NCBI RefSeq assembly: GCF_900101435.1
Contig: NZ_FMZH01000009.1
Span: 133,266-197,265, forward strand
Direction: 5' to 3'
DNA length: 64,000 nucleotides
Origin: Pedobacter soli
GTDB taxonomy: Bacteria > Bacteroidota > Bacteroidia > Sphingobacteriales > Sphingobacteriaceae
The notes beneath the pieces were generated by a model that had not been told where the DNA came from, searched no databases, and saw only the letters and a list, made by a program, of their open reading frames with translations. Below, piece after piece: positions 18,912 through 27,664 of this stretch. Made by a program: the position numbers and the translations under genes. Position 1 is the first letter of the stretch, and each line of letters begins with the position of its first letter.

Positions 18912-20327
18912 ATGGAGAAAGTTTTTAGGTACAATGAAATTGCGAATGGCATTGCTACGCAGATTAGAAGTGGAATTTTAAAGGCTGGCGACCGTTTACC
19001 ATCAGTACGGATGTTGTGTAAAGAGCACAGTATTGGCATGAATACAGCCAAAAGGGTGTTTTTAGAGCTCGAGGCACAATCGTTAATAGAAGTGAAGCCA
19101 CAATCTGGCTTTTTCGTTAACAAACTCGATTACCTGAGGTTGCCATTGCCTGAGGCGAGTAATCCTTCGCTAAAAGCCAACTTTAACGAACCGAATGAAT
19201 TAATTACCAAAGTATATTCCAACATTGGCCGTACCGATCTTACCTTATTTTCAATCGGCGTACCATCTGGCAACCTCTTGCCTTTGGCCAAACTGAAAAA
19301 GGAGGTTTTGTATGCTACGCGTGCTTTAGCTGAGGGAGGGACGGAATACGAACCCCTGCAGGGAAATGTTAAACTGAGGCGGATGATAGCCGTGCGCTCG
19401 CTGGCCTGGGGTGGGAATTTAAGCGAAGACGATATCATTACTACTAACGGTGGCATGAATGCCTTATCTTTTTGCCTGATGGCTTTGGGTAAAGCAGGGG
19501 ATACAGTTGCAGTAGAAAGCCCCTGTTATCCCGGTATTTTTCAACTGGTAATTAGTTTGGGCTTTAAAGTGCTCGAATTGCCTACGCACCCCGTTACCGG
19601 TATTGAGGTTGATGCGTTAAAGAAAGTATTGCCTAAAATTAATATCTGCCTGCTGGTGCCCAATTTTAATACCCCAATGGGGAGTTGCATGCCCGATGAA
19701 CATAAAAAAGAGGTTGTTAAACTACTTGCTGAGTGCAATATCCCGTTGATTGAAGACGATATTTATGGCGATATTTATTTTGGTACACAACGGCCAAAAT
19801 GCTGCAAGGCTTTTGATACAGAAGGCAATGTGCTCTTGTGCAGTGCTTTTTCCAAAACCCTGGCACCGGGTTATCGCGTTGGCTGGATGGCACCGGGTAA
19901 ATATAAAGATAAATTGCTGCGGTTAAAACTGGTGCATTCATTGTCGTCGCCATCAATTATACAGGAAGCCGTGGGCAATTTCCTTAAAACCGGTCGTTAC
20001 GATGTGCACCTGCATCAACTTCGCCGTACTTTACAGCACAATTATCAAAACTATGTTCAGGCCATTGCCGATTATTTTCCGGAAGGCACAAAAACCAGCA
20101 GGCCACAAGGTGGACTCGCGCTGTGGGTCGAATTTGATAAAGGGGTAGATACCGTAAAACTGTACGATCTGGCTATTAAAAAGCAGATTAGCATTGCCCC
20201 TGGGCGTATGTTTACATTGCAAGATCAGTTCGAGAATTGTATCAGGCTTTGCATAGGCCTGCCCTGGTCTGATGAACTCAAGTTTAAACTTAAACAATTG
20301 GGCAATCTGGCTAAAATGATTTCATAA
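18912..20327 (+). CDS. MocR/PdxR-type GntR regulator with aminotransferase domain
   Basis: A 471-residue fusion. Residues 1-70 form a GntR winged helix (YNEIANGIATQIRSGILKAGDRLPSVRML). From about residue 95 there is a class I aminotransferase-like domain with the PLP lysine in SAFSKTLAPGYRVGWM. Proteins of this build sense PLP or a PLP adduct and regulate vitamin B6, GABA or related genes. The ATG at 18912 is chosen; an upstream TTG-type frame start would add ten hydrophobic residues. It is divergent from the eamA-paiB operon, the likely target. Confidence 0.92.
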   Translation: MEKVFRYNEIANGIATQIRSGILKAGDRLPSVRMLCKEHSIGMNTAKRVFLELEAQSLIEVKPQSGFFVNKLDYLRLPLPEASNPSLKANFNEPNELITKVYSNIGRTDLTLFSIGVPSGNLLPLAKLKKEVLYATRALAEGGTEYEPLQGNVKLRRMIAVRSLAWGGNLSEDDIITTNGGMNALSFCLMALGKAGDTVAVESPCYPGIFQLVISLGFKVLELPTHPVTGIEVDALKKVLPKINICLLVPNFNTPMGSCMPDEHKKEVVKLLAECNIPLIEDDIYGDIYFGTQRPKCCKAFDTEGNVLLCSAFSKTLAPGYRVGWMAPGKYKDKLLRLKLVHSLSSPSIIQEAVGNFLKTGRYDVHLHQLRRTLQHNYQNYVQAIADYFPEGTKTSRPQGGLALWVEFDKGVDTVKLYDLAIKKQISIAPGRMFTLQDQFENCIRLCIGLPWSDELKFKLKQLGNLAKMIS

Positions 20328-20548
20328 TCTTAAATCCGTTGGAGCATTAGAGCGGTTTCCCGCTGATAAGGCAAATTTTGGCGTATGGTTCGCTAGCCTT
20401 TTTACAGCATTAAGATTGCCAGTCGAGCTGGCAATGACGGAAAGTGCAAAGGGAAATGCAAAAGATGTGTCCACACGATAGGCCGATCACGCAAATTTCG
20501 CTGATTGATATATTTGTTTTTGCTATTTTTAAAAAGAAAACTTAAAAT

Positions 20549-22132
20549 ATGCACGAACAATTACCTTTTATGCTGGCCCTGGTTGCCGCAATAGTACTGA
20601 TCGAGATGCTGGCAACAAAGTTACGCATTGCCTACCCGGTATTATTGGTTATAGCAGGTTTACTCATCAGCTTTGTTCCGGGTTTACCTAAGGTGCAGGT
20701 AGATCCCAATATGATTTTCTTTATTTTCCTGCCGCCGCTTTTATTTGAGGCTTCGTGGAGCATTTCTTTTAAGGAGATGAAAAAGTGGTGGCGCATGATT
20801 GGGAGCTTTGCATTTTTGGTGGTGTTGTTCTCTGCGCTGGCCGTTGCCGTTGTGGCCAATTATTTTATCCCTGGTTTTAGCCTGGCGCTGGGCTTTTTGC
20901 TGGGCGGAATTGTATCTCCGCCAGATGCGGTAAGTACCGGAGCCATCATGAAATTTGTAAAAATCCCCAGATCAACGGCTACCATACTCGAAGGTGAAAG
21001 TTTGCTGAATGATGCCTCTTCTCTCATTATTTTCAGGTTTGCGTTGGTGGCGGTGGGTACCGGGCAGTTTATTTTTCAGGATGCTATACTGAGCTTTTCG
21101 TGGATGATTGCAGGTGGCATTGGCATCGGTTTGTTATTTGGCTGGTTGTTTGCACAGGCACATAAACGTTTGCCTACCGATGCGGCTTCTGATATTGTTT
21201 TTACGCTGATTGAGCCTTATTTTTTATATTGGGTTGCCGAGCAGGTACACAGCTCGGGGGTGCTCGCTGTGGTATCGGGCGGCTTGTTTTTATCGCTCCG
21301 CCGGCTTACTTTTTTAACCAGCGCAAGTCGTATACGCGGTTACAGTGTTTGGGAAGCCATGATATTTATCCTCAACGGCATTGTATTTATGCTCATTGGC
21401 CTCGAACTGCCTGAAGTAGTAGACGGGCTCCATGCCGATGGTATCCCGATAGGGCAGGCCATTACTTATGGACTCATTGTAACTGCGATATTAATTGTTG
21501 CGCGGATTATCAGCTCCTACAGTGCCCTGGTAGCCACTATTTTATTCAGACCCGATTTAGCCGTTTTGAGAGGAAGCAGCCGCATAAGGTGGCGCATGCC
21601 GCTATTATTGGGCTGGACCGGAATGCGCGGTGTGGTATCACTTGCTGCAGCCCTGGCCATTCCTTTAACCCTTAAAGGTGGGGTGCCCTTTCCGCACCGC
21701 AACCTCATTTTATTTATCACTTTTACCGTTATCCTCCTTACATTGTTAATTCAAGGCTTAACCCTCCCATATTTGATCAAACGTTCCGGCATTTTTGGAC
21801 ACATTCCGGAGCTGGGAGAAGAAGAAGCCAGGCACCGGATTAAAAGCCAGCTGGTGGCAGAAACGGTTAGGTTATTAAAAGCACAGCAGGATGGTCAGGT
21901 AGAAAAAGATGTGCATTTACAACGGATGATAACGCAGTGGGAGCATAAAATAAATAATCCTGAGCAGGTTAAAATGAGCGAAAGCACCAAAAAAGCCTAT
22001 ATGGAGTTACTAGACGGACAACGCAATTTCCTGTCAGCATTAAACCGAAATGATGCCGAACTTCATGATGAGATGATCAGATTACATATTTACCAGATCG
22101 ATTTGGAAGAGGAGCGGGTAAAGCTATTGTAA
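20549..22132 (+). CDS. CPA1-family Na+/H+ antiporter
   Basis: A 527-residue cation/proton antiporter of the NhaP/YjcE type with about twelve membrane helices in the first 410 residues. The ion-binding motif is visible as GGIVSPPDAVSTGAIMKFV, followed by EGESLLNDASSLIIF. The C-terminal 120 residues are cytoplasmic, hydrophilic and helical (EEEARHRIKSQLVAETVRL). It would exchange Na+ or K+ for H+ for pH and salt homeostasis. It is monocistronic, preceded by a 221-base spacer that holds half of a REP-like element. Confidence 0.92.
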   Translation: MHEQLPFMLALVAAIVLIEMLATKLRIAYPVLLVIAGLLISFVPGLPKVQVDPNMIFFIFLPPLLFEASWSISFKEMKKWWRMIGSFAFLVVLFSALAVAVVANYFIPGFSLALGFLLGGIVSPPDAVSTGAIMKFVKIPRSTATILEGESLLNDASSLIIFRFALVAVGTGQFIFQDAILSFSWMIAGGIGIGLLFGWLFAQAHKRLPTDAASDIVFTLIEPYFLYWVAEQVHSSGVLAVVSGGLFLSLRRLTFLTSASRIRGYSVWEAMIFILNGIVFMLIGLELPEVVDGLHADGIPIGQAITYGLIVTAILIVARIISSYSALVATILFRPDLAVLRGSSRIRWRMPLLLGWTGMRGVVSLAAALAIPLTLKGGVPFPHRNLILFITFTVILLTLLIQGLTLPYLIKRSGIFGHIPELGEEEARHRIKSQLVAETVRLLKAQQDGQVEKDVHLQRMITQWEHKINNPEQVKMSESTKKAYMELLDGQRNFLSALNRNDAELHDEMIRLHIYQIDLEEERVKLL

Positions 22133-22441
22133 ATCAAATTTAGGTCGTTTTAGAAAAAGCAAAGCGGTTATTTCATAGATAGATTTATCTTTTTCAGCTT
22201 GTAGAAGAGCTGTCTAAAAGCTTTATGAAGTGTTTCGATACTTCGTGAAGCTCAGCACGGGCCGGGCTCGACGTTACAATTTGCTAAACAATCTATGATA
22301 CAAGCTCTTTAAAAATACTTTAATTACTTAGAAACTGTCTTAATTTCAATAAAATATCAAATGGGCGGTGGAGACACCGCCCAATAGCACACGCTACAGG
22401 TGGGTGTCATCACCCACCTGTTAGATTTGTTAATTTTTTCC
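22133..22441. other. Intergenic region with two GGTG/CACC hairpins
   Basis: About 309 bases between convergent genes. It holds a REP-like segment near 22225-22275 (CTTCGTGAAGCTCAGCACGG) and two perfect hairpins at its right end, described separately. No gene is seen. Confidence 0.6.
22362..22420. repeat. Pair of GGTG-loop-CACC hairpins
   Basis: Hairpin one: TGGGCGGTG at 22362-22370, loop GAGA, CACCGCCCA at 22375-22383. Hairpin two: CAGGTGGGTG at 22397-22406, loop TCAT, CACCCACCTG at 22411-22420. Both stems are perfect. They lie between convergent genes, so they may also serve as a terminator for one or both, but there is no long T run directly after them. Confidence 0.75.
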
Positions 22442-23239
22442 TTAGTTTTTACCGGCAATTTCTTTCGATGCGTTAATAATTACCTCAGCCACTGCCTTAG
22501 GTTGAGAAATGAAAACCACATGGCTGCCTTTAATTTCGGTAGTTTTGGTGTTTGAGCGTTTGTACATCGCACGTTGGATCTCAGGATTGATGCTTTTATC
22601 TTCAGTTGCAATCACTGCGTAAGCTGGTTTATCTCTCCAGGCCGCTTTAGTGATGGGGGCTAAGAAACCTTTGGCATGAAAAGCACCTTGCGAAGCATAC
22701 ATAAAATCGGACTGGGCTTTGCTGATATCTGCACAGAAACCTGCATGGAATTTGGCTTTATCGTAATAAATGATGCCTTTATCGTCAGCGTTTAAAACGC
22801 CGTTTTCTGGTGCCGGTGGCGCAGTTTGCAGCCATTGTAAGGAGGTCTCACCATTATCGGGCTGTAAAGCCGCTACATAAACCAAACCTGCAACTTTGGG
22901 GTGGTTACCAGCTTGTGTAATTACCGTTCCGCCCCACGAGTGGCCTACCAGAATGGTTGGGCCATCTTGTTTATCGAGTACAGCATTAGTAGCTGCCACA
23001 TCATCTTCAAGCGAAGTTAAAGGGTTTTGTACTACCGTTACCTGATAACCTTTTTGAGTTAATACTTCGTATAAGGATCTCCATCCCGAACCGTCGGCAA
23101 AGGCACCATGCACCAGTACAACGTTTTTAATTGGGCCTTTGCTTTGTGCGGCTACATCACTAACCGAAAATAAAGCTGTAAAAAATACGATGGCGAACAT
23201 GAAAAATGCATGCAATTGTCCTTTTATTGTTGTTTTCAT
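22442..23239 (-). CDS. Secreted alpha/beta hydrolase
   Basis: A 265-residue exported alpha/beta hydrolase of the group often described as salicylate-esterase/hydroxynitrile-lyase-like. A signal peptide ends near DVAAQS. The core shows VVLVHGAFADGSGWRSLYE (oxyanion loop), ILVGHSWGGTVI (Ser nucleophile) and KGSHVVFISQPKAVAEVI (catalytic His). The substrate is not known. It is 47 bases downstream of an OsmC gene on the same strand and may be part of the same peroxide-responsive unit. Confidence 0.85.
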   Translation of the reverse strand: MKTTIKGQLHAFFMFAIVFFTALFSVSDVAAQSKGPIKNVVLVHGAFADGSGWRSLYEVLTQKGYQVTVVQNPLTSLEDDVAATNAVLDKQDGPTILVGHSWGGTVITQAGNHPKVAGLVYVAALQPDNGETSLQWLQTAPPAPENGVLNADDKGIIYYDKAKFHAGFCADISKAQSDFMYASQGAFHAKGFLAPITKAAWRDKPAYAVIATEDKSINPEIQRAMYKRSNTKTTEIKGSHVVFISQPKAVAEVIINASKEIAGKN

Positions 23240-23286
23240 TTTGTTTAAAATTATAAGGTTTAACTAATTGTATTGTTTAACTTGAT

Positions 23287-23706
23287 TTAGGCTGATAGCG
23301 AAGCTGATAATGTGATTTCGGTATTTAATAATTTTGATACCGGACAAATTTCTTTTGCTTTTTGTGCGAAGGCTTTAAATTCTTCTTCATCAATTCCTGC
23401 AACACTACCGGTTAATTCAAGGTGGATTAAGGTAATGGTGCCATTCTCAAAAGTTACATTGGCTTTGGTATCCAGGTTTTCGGGAACCAGACCTGCCTCG
23501 CTTAACAGGAAGCTCAGTTGCATGGTAAAACAACCAGAATGTGCTGCGGCAATCAGTTCTTCGGGGTTGGTGCCAACACCTTCCGCAAAACGGGTTTTAA
23601 ATGATAATTGTGTCTGATCTAAAGTAGTACTTTGGGTGCTGATGGTTCCTTTTCCATCCATTCCTGTACCTTTCCAATTGGCGTTTGCTGTTCTTGTAAA
23701 TTTCAT
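23287..23706 (-). CDS. OsmC-family peroxiredoxin
   Basis: A 139-residue OsmC protein, normal length, that reduces organic hydroperoxides through two cysteines. Both are present: C59 in AAAHSGCFTMQLS and C121 in AKEICPVSKLL. The GVGTNPEELIAAAHSGC block is the family signature. The gene is divergent from oxyR, 118 bases apart, so oxidative-stress induction by OxyR is likely. The secreted hydrolase gene lies downstream. Confidence 0.95.
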   Translation of the reverse strand: MKFTRTANANWKGTGMDGKGTISTQSTTLDQTQLSFKTRFAEGVGTNPEELIAAAHSGCFTMQLSFLLSEAGLVPENLDTKANVTFENGTITLIHLELTGSVAGIDEEEFKAFAQKAKEICPVSKLLNTEITLSASLSA

Positions 23707-23824
23707 GATCTTAATTTTTTAAATGTTTATAGTGATTGATCTTTTTTGTTGGAACAAATTTATTGCGGCTACGTTCATAAATCAAATTGATAATTTTATA
23801 TCTTTATAAATAAAATTTATAATC

Positions 23825-24793
23825 ATGACTATTCAGCAATTGAAATACGTAGTGGCATTGGATGAGGAACGTCACTTTGCACGGGCGGCAGAAGTTTGCA
23901 TGGTAACACAACCCGGACTTACCATACAACTCAAAAACCTGGAAGAAGAAATTGGCATTAAAATTTTCGATCGCAACAAGGTGCCGCTAACACCAACAGT
24001 ACTGGGTAAGGAGATTATTAACCGGGCCAGGAAAATTTTGCGCGAAACCGATGAAATCCGCGATTTTGTAATCAATCAGAAAAACCTGCTCGAAGGTGAA
24101 TTGAAACTGGGCATAATTTCAACCTTATCGCCATATCTTATTCCCTTATTTATCAGTGCTATGAAAACCATTGCACCCAAAGTACATTTTGTAATTAAAG
24201 AGGCCAATACAGGTCAGCTGATGCAGGATGTAGAAACAGGAGCAATCGACGTGGCCATTATGGCAACGCCAACAGGACATCCAAACCTGGTTGAACATGT
24301 CATTTTTAAAGAACCTTTTGTAGCGTATTTAAATGAAAACCACCCGATGGCCAACGATGATTTTTACGAACTGCAACCTGATGATAAGCCCGAACTGTTG
24401 CTCTTGCAGAACGAGTACTGCTACAATGCCCAGCTATTGGATATTTGCGGAATCAAGGAGCCGGGTAAAATAAAAGAACAGTTCAGTTATGATATCTCTT
24501 CGATCGAAACACTGAAAAACCTCGTACGCGCCAAGCTAGGCTTTGCCATTATTCCGGCACTTTCAATCATCAACGAGAAAGAAACCGCACTCTTTAAAAC
24601 TTTCAAAGACCCTAAGCCGGTAAGGGAAATCAGTTTTGTAGTATCCGATACCTTTTCTAAAAAGCTGCTGCTCGAAAAAATGAGTCAGGCCGTGTGGGAT
24701 TGCCTCCCTGAAGCACTCAAAAAAGATTTTAGCTATAAAAAAATAAGGTGGAACGATTCGCCATACTTTATCAGTTCGGTAAGTAAACTTTAA
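23825..24793 (+). CDS. oxyR: OxyR-type LysR-family peroxide sensor
   Basis: A 322-residue LysR regulator. The helix-turn-helix is at the N-terminus (MTIQQLKYVVALDEERHFARAAEVCMVTQPGLT begins it). The effector domain holds the peroxide-sensing pair C199 and C208 in NEYCYNAQLLDICGI, with the same eight-residue spacing and even the same numbering as E. coli OxyR. Oxidation would form a disulfide and activate target genes. Its divergent neighbour encodes an OsmC peroxiredoxin, a standard OxyR target. Confidence 0.92.
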   Translation: MTIQQLKYVVALDEERHFARAAEVCMVTQPGLTIQLKNLEEEIGIKIFDRNKVPLTPTVLGKEIINRARKILRETDEIRDFVINQKNLLEGELKLGIISTLSPYLIPLFISAMKTIAPKVHFVIKEANTGQLMQDVETGAIDVAIMATPTGHPNLVEHVIFKEPFVAYLNENHPMANDDFYELQPDDKPELLLLQNEYCYNAQLLDICGIKEPGKIKEQFSYDISSIETLKNLVRAKLGFAIIPALSIINEKETALFKTFKDPKPVREISFVVSDTFSKKLLLEKMSQAVWDCLPEALKKDFSYKKIRWNDSPYFISSVSKL

Positions 24794-25167
24794 CTGCAAC
24801 AGGTCATCTTTGTGTTATTTGAGGATAGTCAGTTTGCAGACTAGCACCATAAAGGTTATATTTGGATTAATTGAAGCCTTGTAGTAACCATATAATCACA
24901 AATCCTAAACCTTTTGCCTTAAGTTGCAACAGGTATAGTTTGCACGTGCTTCGAAAATCGGGCAACAATAGCTTTTCAGCCGGGCTTTTCTACATCCCCA
25001 GCTTTAAGGATTTTGATCATTTTGCCCCAAGCCTATAACATACCATCCCTGGTTTGGGGTTAAACACAACACAACAGCAATTTATTTAAAAAAATAAGGA
25101 CGCCATTGGCGATATATTGCCGCGTTTGTGTTTTTTTCAATTTCGAATCCATTTAAAAACAATAAAT
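24794..25167. other. Intergenic region, no feature seen
   Basis: About 374 bases between oxyR and the Gre/Rnk-like gene, both on the plus strand. It contains scattered short T-rich stretches but no convincing hairpin with a T run, no TAnnTTTG core and no plausible small gene. Confidence 0.5.
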
Positions 25168-25557
25168 ATGAATCCAAACGAGAGCAACCCGGTGATTATC
25201 ACCCAGGAGGACTATAACCTCCTTAAGCCTTATTTTAGTAAACAAAATGCTGGAAGTGATGAAATGTCGCTTTCGGCAGAGCTAAGCAGGGCAATTATCA
25301 TTAAAAAGGAAGCATTTCCTGCACATGGCATCAGATTAAATGCCCGGGTGTGGATAACCGACGAGGCCACAGGTGAAACTACAGCCCTTACCATTGTGCT
25401 GCCACAATATGCCAATATCAAAGAAAAGAAAATCTCGGTTACAACACCTATCGCGGCAGCATTGATTGGTTTTAGGAAAGGCGATACTGTGCAATGGAAA
25501 GTTCCTGCCGGACTAAAAGTCTTTAGCATTACAGATGTTGTGCCACCAAACGAATAA
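25168..25557 (+). CDS. GreA/GreB C-terminal-domain protein (Rnk-like)
   Basis: A 129-residue protein that keeps only the FKBP-like C-terminal domain of Gre factors. The signature is ALTIVLPQYANIKEKKISVTT followed by PIAAALIGFRKGDTVQWKVPAG. The N-terminal half is short and helical and lacks the long coiled coil that enters the RNA polymerase secondary channel, as in Rnk. The ATG at 25168 is chosen over an extension of 17 residues. It probably binds RNA polymerase; any effect on transcript cleavage is doubtful without the full coiled coil. Confidence 0.82.
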   Translation: MNPNESNPVIITQEDYNLLKPYFSKQNAGSDEMSLSAELSRAIIIKKEAFPAHGIRLNARVWITDEATGETTALTIVLPQYANIKEKKISVTTPIAAALIGFRKGDTVQWKVPAGLKVFSITDVVPPNE

Positions 25558-25640
25558 AATAAATCAACCAAGGGCAGCATTAACACCTCGTGGTTTAGTT
25601 TCTGTATTTAGCCAAAAGTTGGATGCAATTACCGTTTTTT

Positions 25641-25648
25641 TATATTTG
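25641..25648 (+). promoter_or_regulatory. Promoter -7 element (TATATTTG)
   Basis: It matches the Bacteroidota core TAnnTTTG and lies 57 bases upstream of the ATG at 25705, with a TTGG at about 19 bases upstream as a possible -33 part. Confidence 0.6.
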
Positions 25649-25704
25649 CAGGTAAGGATTAGATGATGTTGATTAGTGCAGGTAAATTAAACGAATAGAA
25701 CAAT

Positions 25705-25992
25705 ATGGCTAAAATTACAGCAAATGAACTGGCTGCGGTAGCGAAGAAAATAATGGGCCTGGTTACTCAGTTTGATATTGAAGTAAAGGTAAGCGAGCCT
25801 AATGTAATTGCATTGTTAATTCCCGATGATATGTCGTTTAACGATCAGGCAGCCATGGCTGAGTTTGCACGGCAGATATTGCTTACTGCAGGTGTGCACC
25901 TCTATGCAGACCTGGAGTTTGTTTTCTTCAAGGCAGATATTGTTTTGGGCAGTGTGGTTATTCACGGCTTGTCCAGAGAACAGCTGAATTAA
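25705..25992 (+). CDS. Hypothetical protein
   Basis: A 95-residue soluble protein, no signal peptide and no recognised domain. The sequence alternates helix (TANELAAVAKKIMGLVTQF, DQAAMAEFARQILLTAGV) and hydrophobic strand-like parts (NVIALLIPDD, DLEFVFFKADIVLGSVVIHG). A promoter core lies upstream and a terminator hairpin follows, so it is a self-contained transcription unit. Confidence 0.65.
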   Translation: MAKITANELAAVAKKIMGLVTQFDIEVKVSEPNVIALLIPDDMSFNDQAAMAEFARQILLTAGVHLYADLEFVFFKADIVLGSVVIHGLSREQLN

Positions 25993-25997
25993 ATATT

Positions 25998-26030
25998 AAA
26001 GCCCCGCATTTTGCAGGGCTTTTGTTTTTT
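25998..26030. terminator. Bidirectional terminator
   Basis: A hairpin of about ten pairs (25998-26007 and 26013-26022, loop around TTTT) with one mismatch is followed by a T run on the plus strand. It separates two convergent small genes; on the minus strand the mismatch becomes a wobble pair. Confidence 0.75.
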
Positions 26031-26271
26031 ATGCAGCCGGTGGAATTACATTTACTTCAAATGCTCTGTAAGCCAGCATCCCGGCATGATGTACCACCAT
26101 TAAGTTAAGTTTCATGCTCTCGATCAGTGCCCTCGCCTGACTAATGTTTTTGGGCAAATCGTTAATGCCCCTGATCTCAATTCCTTTAGTCATGAGCTTG
26201 AATTTAGCCGGTTCGAATTTATCAATGAATTTTTGCAGATCGGTACTGATGGTATTTGCCGTTTTTTCCAT
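26029..26271 (-). CDS. Small hypothetical protein
   Basis: An 80-residue protein of unknown function, with an ATG start, no membrane segment and no signal. It contains a basic-acidic helix (DLQKFIDKFEPAKFKLMTKG) and a C-terminus MVVHHAGMLAYRAFEVNVIPP. It converges on the gene at 25705 across a shared terminator. Confidence 0.55.
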   Translation of the reverse strand: MEKTANTISTDLQKFIDKFEPAKFKLMTKGIEIRGINDLPKNISQARALIESMKLNLMVVHHAGMLAYRAFEVNVIPPAA

Positions 26272-26404
26272 ACTGATTTTTGTATTGCTTAATGTTGCTG
26301 CAAAATAAGGATGGCTGTTTTAACTCATTGCTGTGGTAATGTTATGTTTTTGTGTGGTTTATTATAGTTAATAATCACTTAATATCTGCTTAATGCAGGC
26401 GCAT

Positions 26405-26488
26405 TAGCTTTGCAGCATAAATATTTGGTTAGTATTTATAAAGTTTAGGTTAGTTGATAAGAGCCACGATGGATGTCGTGGCTTTTTT
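26405..26488 (+). ncRNA. Candidate small RNA with promoter and terminator
   Basis: In the gap between two minus-strand genes, the plus strand carries TAGCTTTG at 26405-26412, a match to TAnnTTTG, and 50 bases later a hairpin (arms 26462-26469 and 26476-26483) followed by six T. The transcript would be about 70 nt, from about 26419 to 26488, with no ORF of note. No -33 element is obvious. The terminator cannot belong to any annotated gene on that strand. Confidence 0.45.
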
Positions 26489-26568
26489 ATTTCCATTTCA
26501 GCAAAAAAAACCTTTTCCACTTCAATAACCCGGTTCTGTTGAAGGTTTAAATAGCTTTTAATCATTTT

Positions 26569-27459
26569 TTATAAGGTAAAACCCACTTTATAAACCTGTT
26601 TTTTATAAGTTCCGGGCGACATGCCCGTAATTTTTTTAAACGATTTGGAAAAGTACGAAAGGTTATCAAAACCCGTTTGGTTTGCAATTTCAGAATAGCT
26701 TAACTGGCTGGTGGCGAGTAGGTATTGGGCGCGTTCTATGCGCTTGCCAAGTACATAATTAACCGGGCGCTCGCCGGTAAAGGTTTTAAACAAGCGCGAA
26801 AAGTAATCGGGATGTTGATTTATACGCGAGGCTAGTACTGTTACCGATAGATCCTGATTCAGGTTAATTAAAATATAATTTACCGTTTCGGCTATTTTAA
26901 CTGGGGTTTTCGGGTGCGATTCCTGTTTTAAGTAAAATTGGGGTTGCAAGAAACGGCCCATCAGTTGCAGCAATATTCCTTGTGTTTCCAGGTAAGCTGC
27001 CAAACTCTGCCGGTTATTTAATTCCTGGTATTCCTTATAAAAAATGTTCTTTTCATATATTTTGGGGTCGTCAGACCGGTTAATGCCCCGGCCGGGGTTA
27101 ATTTCGAGTAAACGCTTAAAAAGGTCAATATCCATTGAACTGGCCTTGATTCTGGATATGGCCCGCCTATGTGCAAAGAGGGATGTCCCATCTGCAGATT
27201 CTTCAAAAAACTGGGCAAAATACTGACTTAGAAAACTGTTGCAATGGAGATTACACAAAGTAAAGCTTGGAATAATATAGAGATAGCCTGCTTCGAGCTG
27301 CAAACTTTGTTGCTGATCAGATATTGCTCCTGATCCTTCATCAATGTAATAAATGCGGTAATAGGGGCTAATTACATTGCGGTAATCCCATTTGGCAGAA
27401 AGTTTTACATAATCTACATTGAGTAAAGAAAAAGTATTTTGAAGAATTCTTTTGGCCAT
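26569..27459 (-). CDS. AraC-family transcriptional regulator
   Basis: A 296-residue AraC regulator. Residues 1-180 resemble a cupin-type sensor (ISPYYRIYYIDEGSGAISDQQ, LEAGYLYIIPSF). The C-terminal pair of helix-turn-helix motifs spans about 195-290, with LSVTVLASRINQHPDYFSRLFKTFTGERPVNYV and then YSEIANQTGFDNLSYFSKSFKKITGMSPGTYKK. It is divergent from the GH29 fucosidase gene, with about 205 bases between starts, so it is the likely activator of that gene, responding to a sugar. That link is inference. Confidence 0.9.
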   Translation of the reverse strand: MAKRILQNTFSLLNVDYVKLSAKWDYRNVISPYYRIYYIDEGSGAISDQQQSLQLEAGYLYIIPSFTLCNLHCNSFLSQYFAQFFEESADGTSLFAHRRAISRIKASSMDIDLFKRLLEINPGRGINRSDDPKIYEKNIFYKEYQELNNRQSLAAYLETQGILLQLMGRFLQPQFYLKQESHPKTPVKIAETVNYILINLNQDLSVTVLASRINQHPDYFSRLFKTFTGERPVNYVLGKRIERAQYLLATSQLSYSEIANQTGFDNLSYFSKSFKKITGMSPGTYKKQVYKVGFTL

Positions 27460-27531
27460 TTTTTTTAATAAAATGTCGGATTTTTACAATAAATAGTCTG
27501 TTTTAATCAAATTTAGATCGGATAAGATACT

Positions 27532-27539
27532 TATTTTTG
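27532..27539 (+). promoter_or_regulatory. Promoter -7 element for the GH29 transcript
   Basis: TATTTTTG matches TAnnTTTG and lies in the gap between the AraC gene and the fucosidase gene, about 125 bases upstream of the fucosidase ATG. A short Cys-rich ORF starts 18 bases later. Confidence 0.55.
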
Positions 27540-27557
27540 AATGTAATAGCCAAATAT

Positions 27558-27632
27558 ATGAAACATCCTGAACACAATTGTCTGGCTGCATGCTGCTCAT
27601 ATTTTTGTGCTCCGCAGCTTTCGGTGCAGTAA
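27558..27632 (+). CDS. Possible 24-residue Cys-rich leader peptide
   Basis: A short frame, ATG to TAA, lies just after a promoter core and 32 bases before the GH29 start. It encodes 24 residues with four cysteines (C8, C12, C13, C17; HNCLAACCSYFC). No family is recognised. It could be a leader peptide or chance. Confidence 0.25.
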   Translation: MKHPEHNCLAACCSYFCAPQLSVQ

Positions 27633-27664
27633 AATTTAACATTCAAAATTTAAAGAAACCATAA

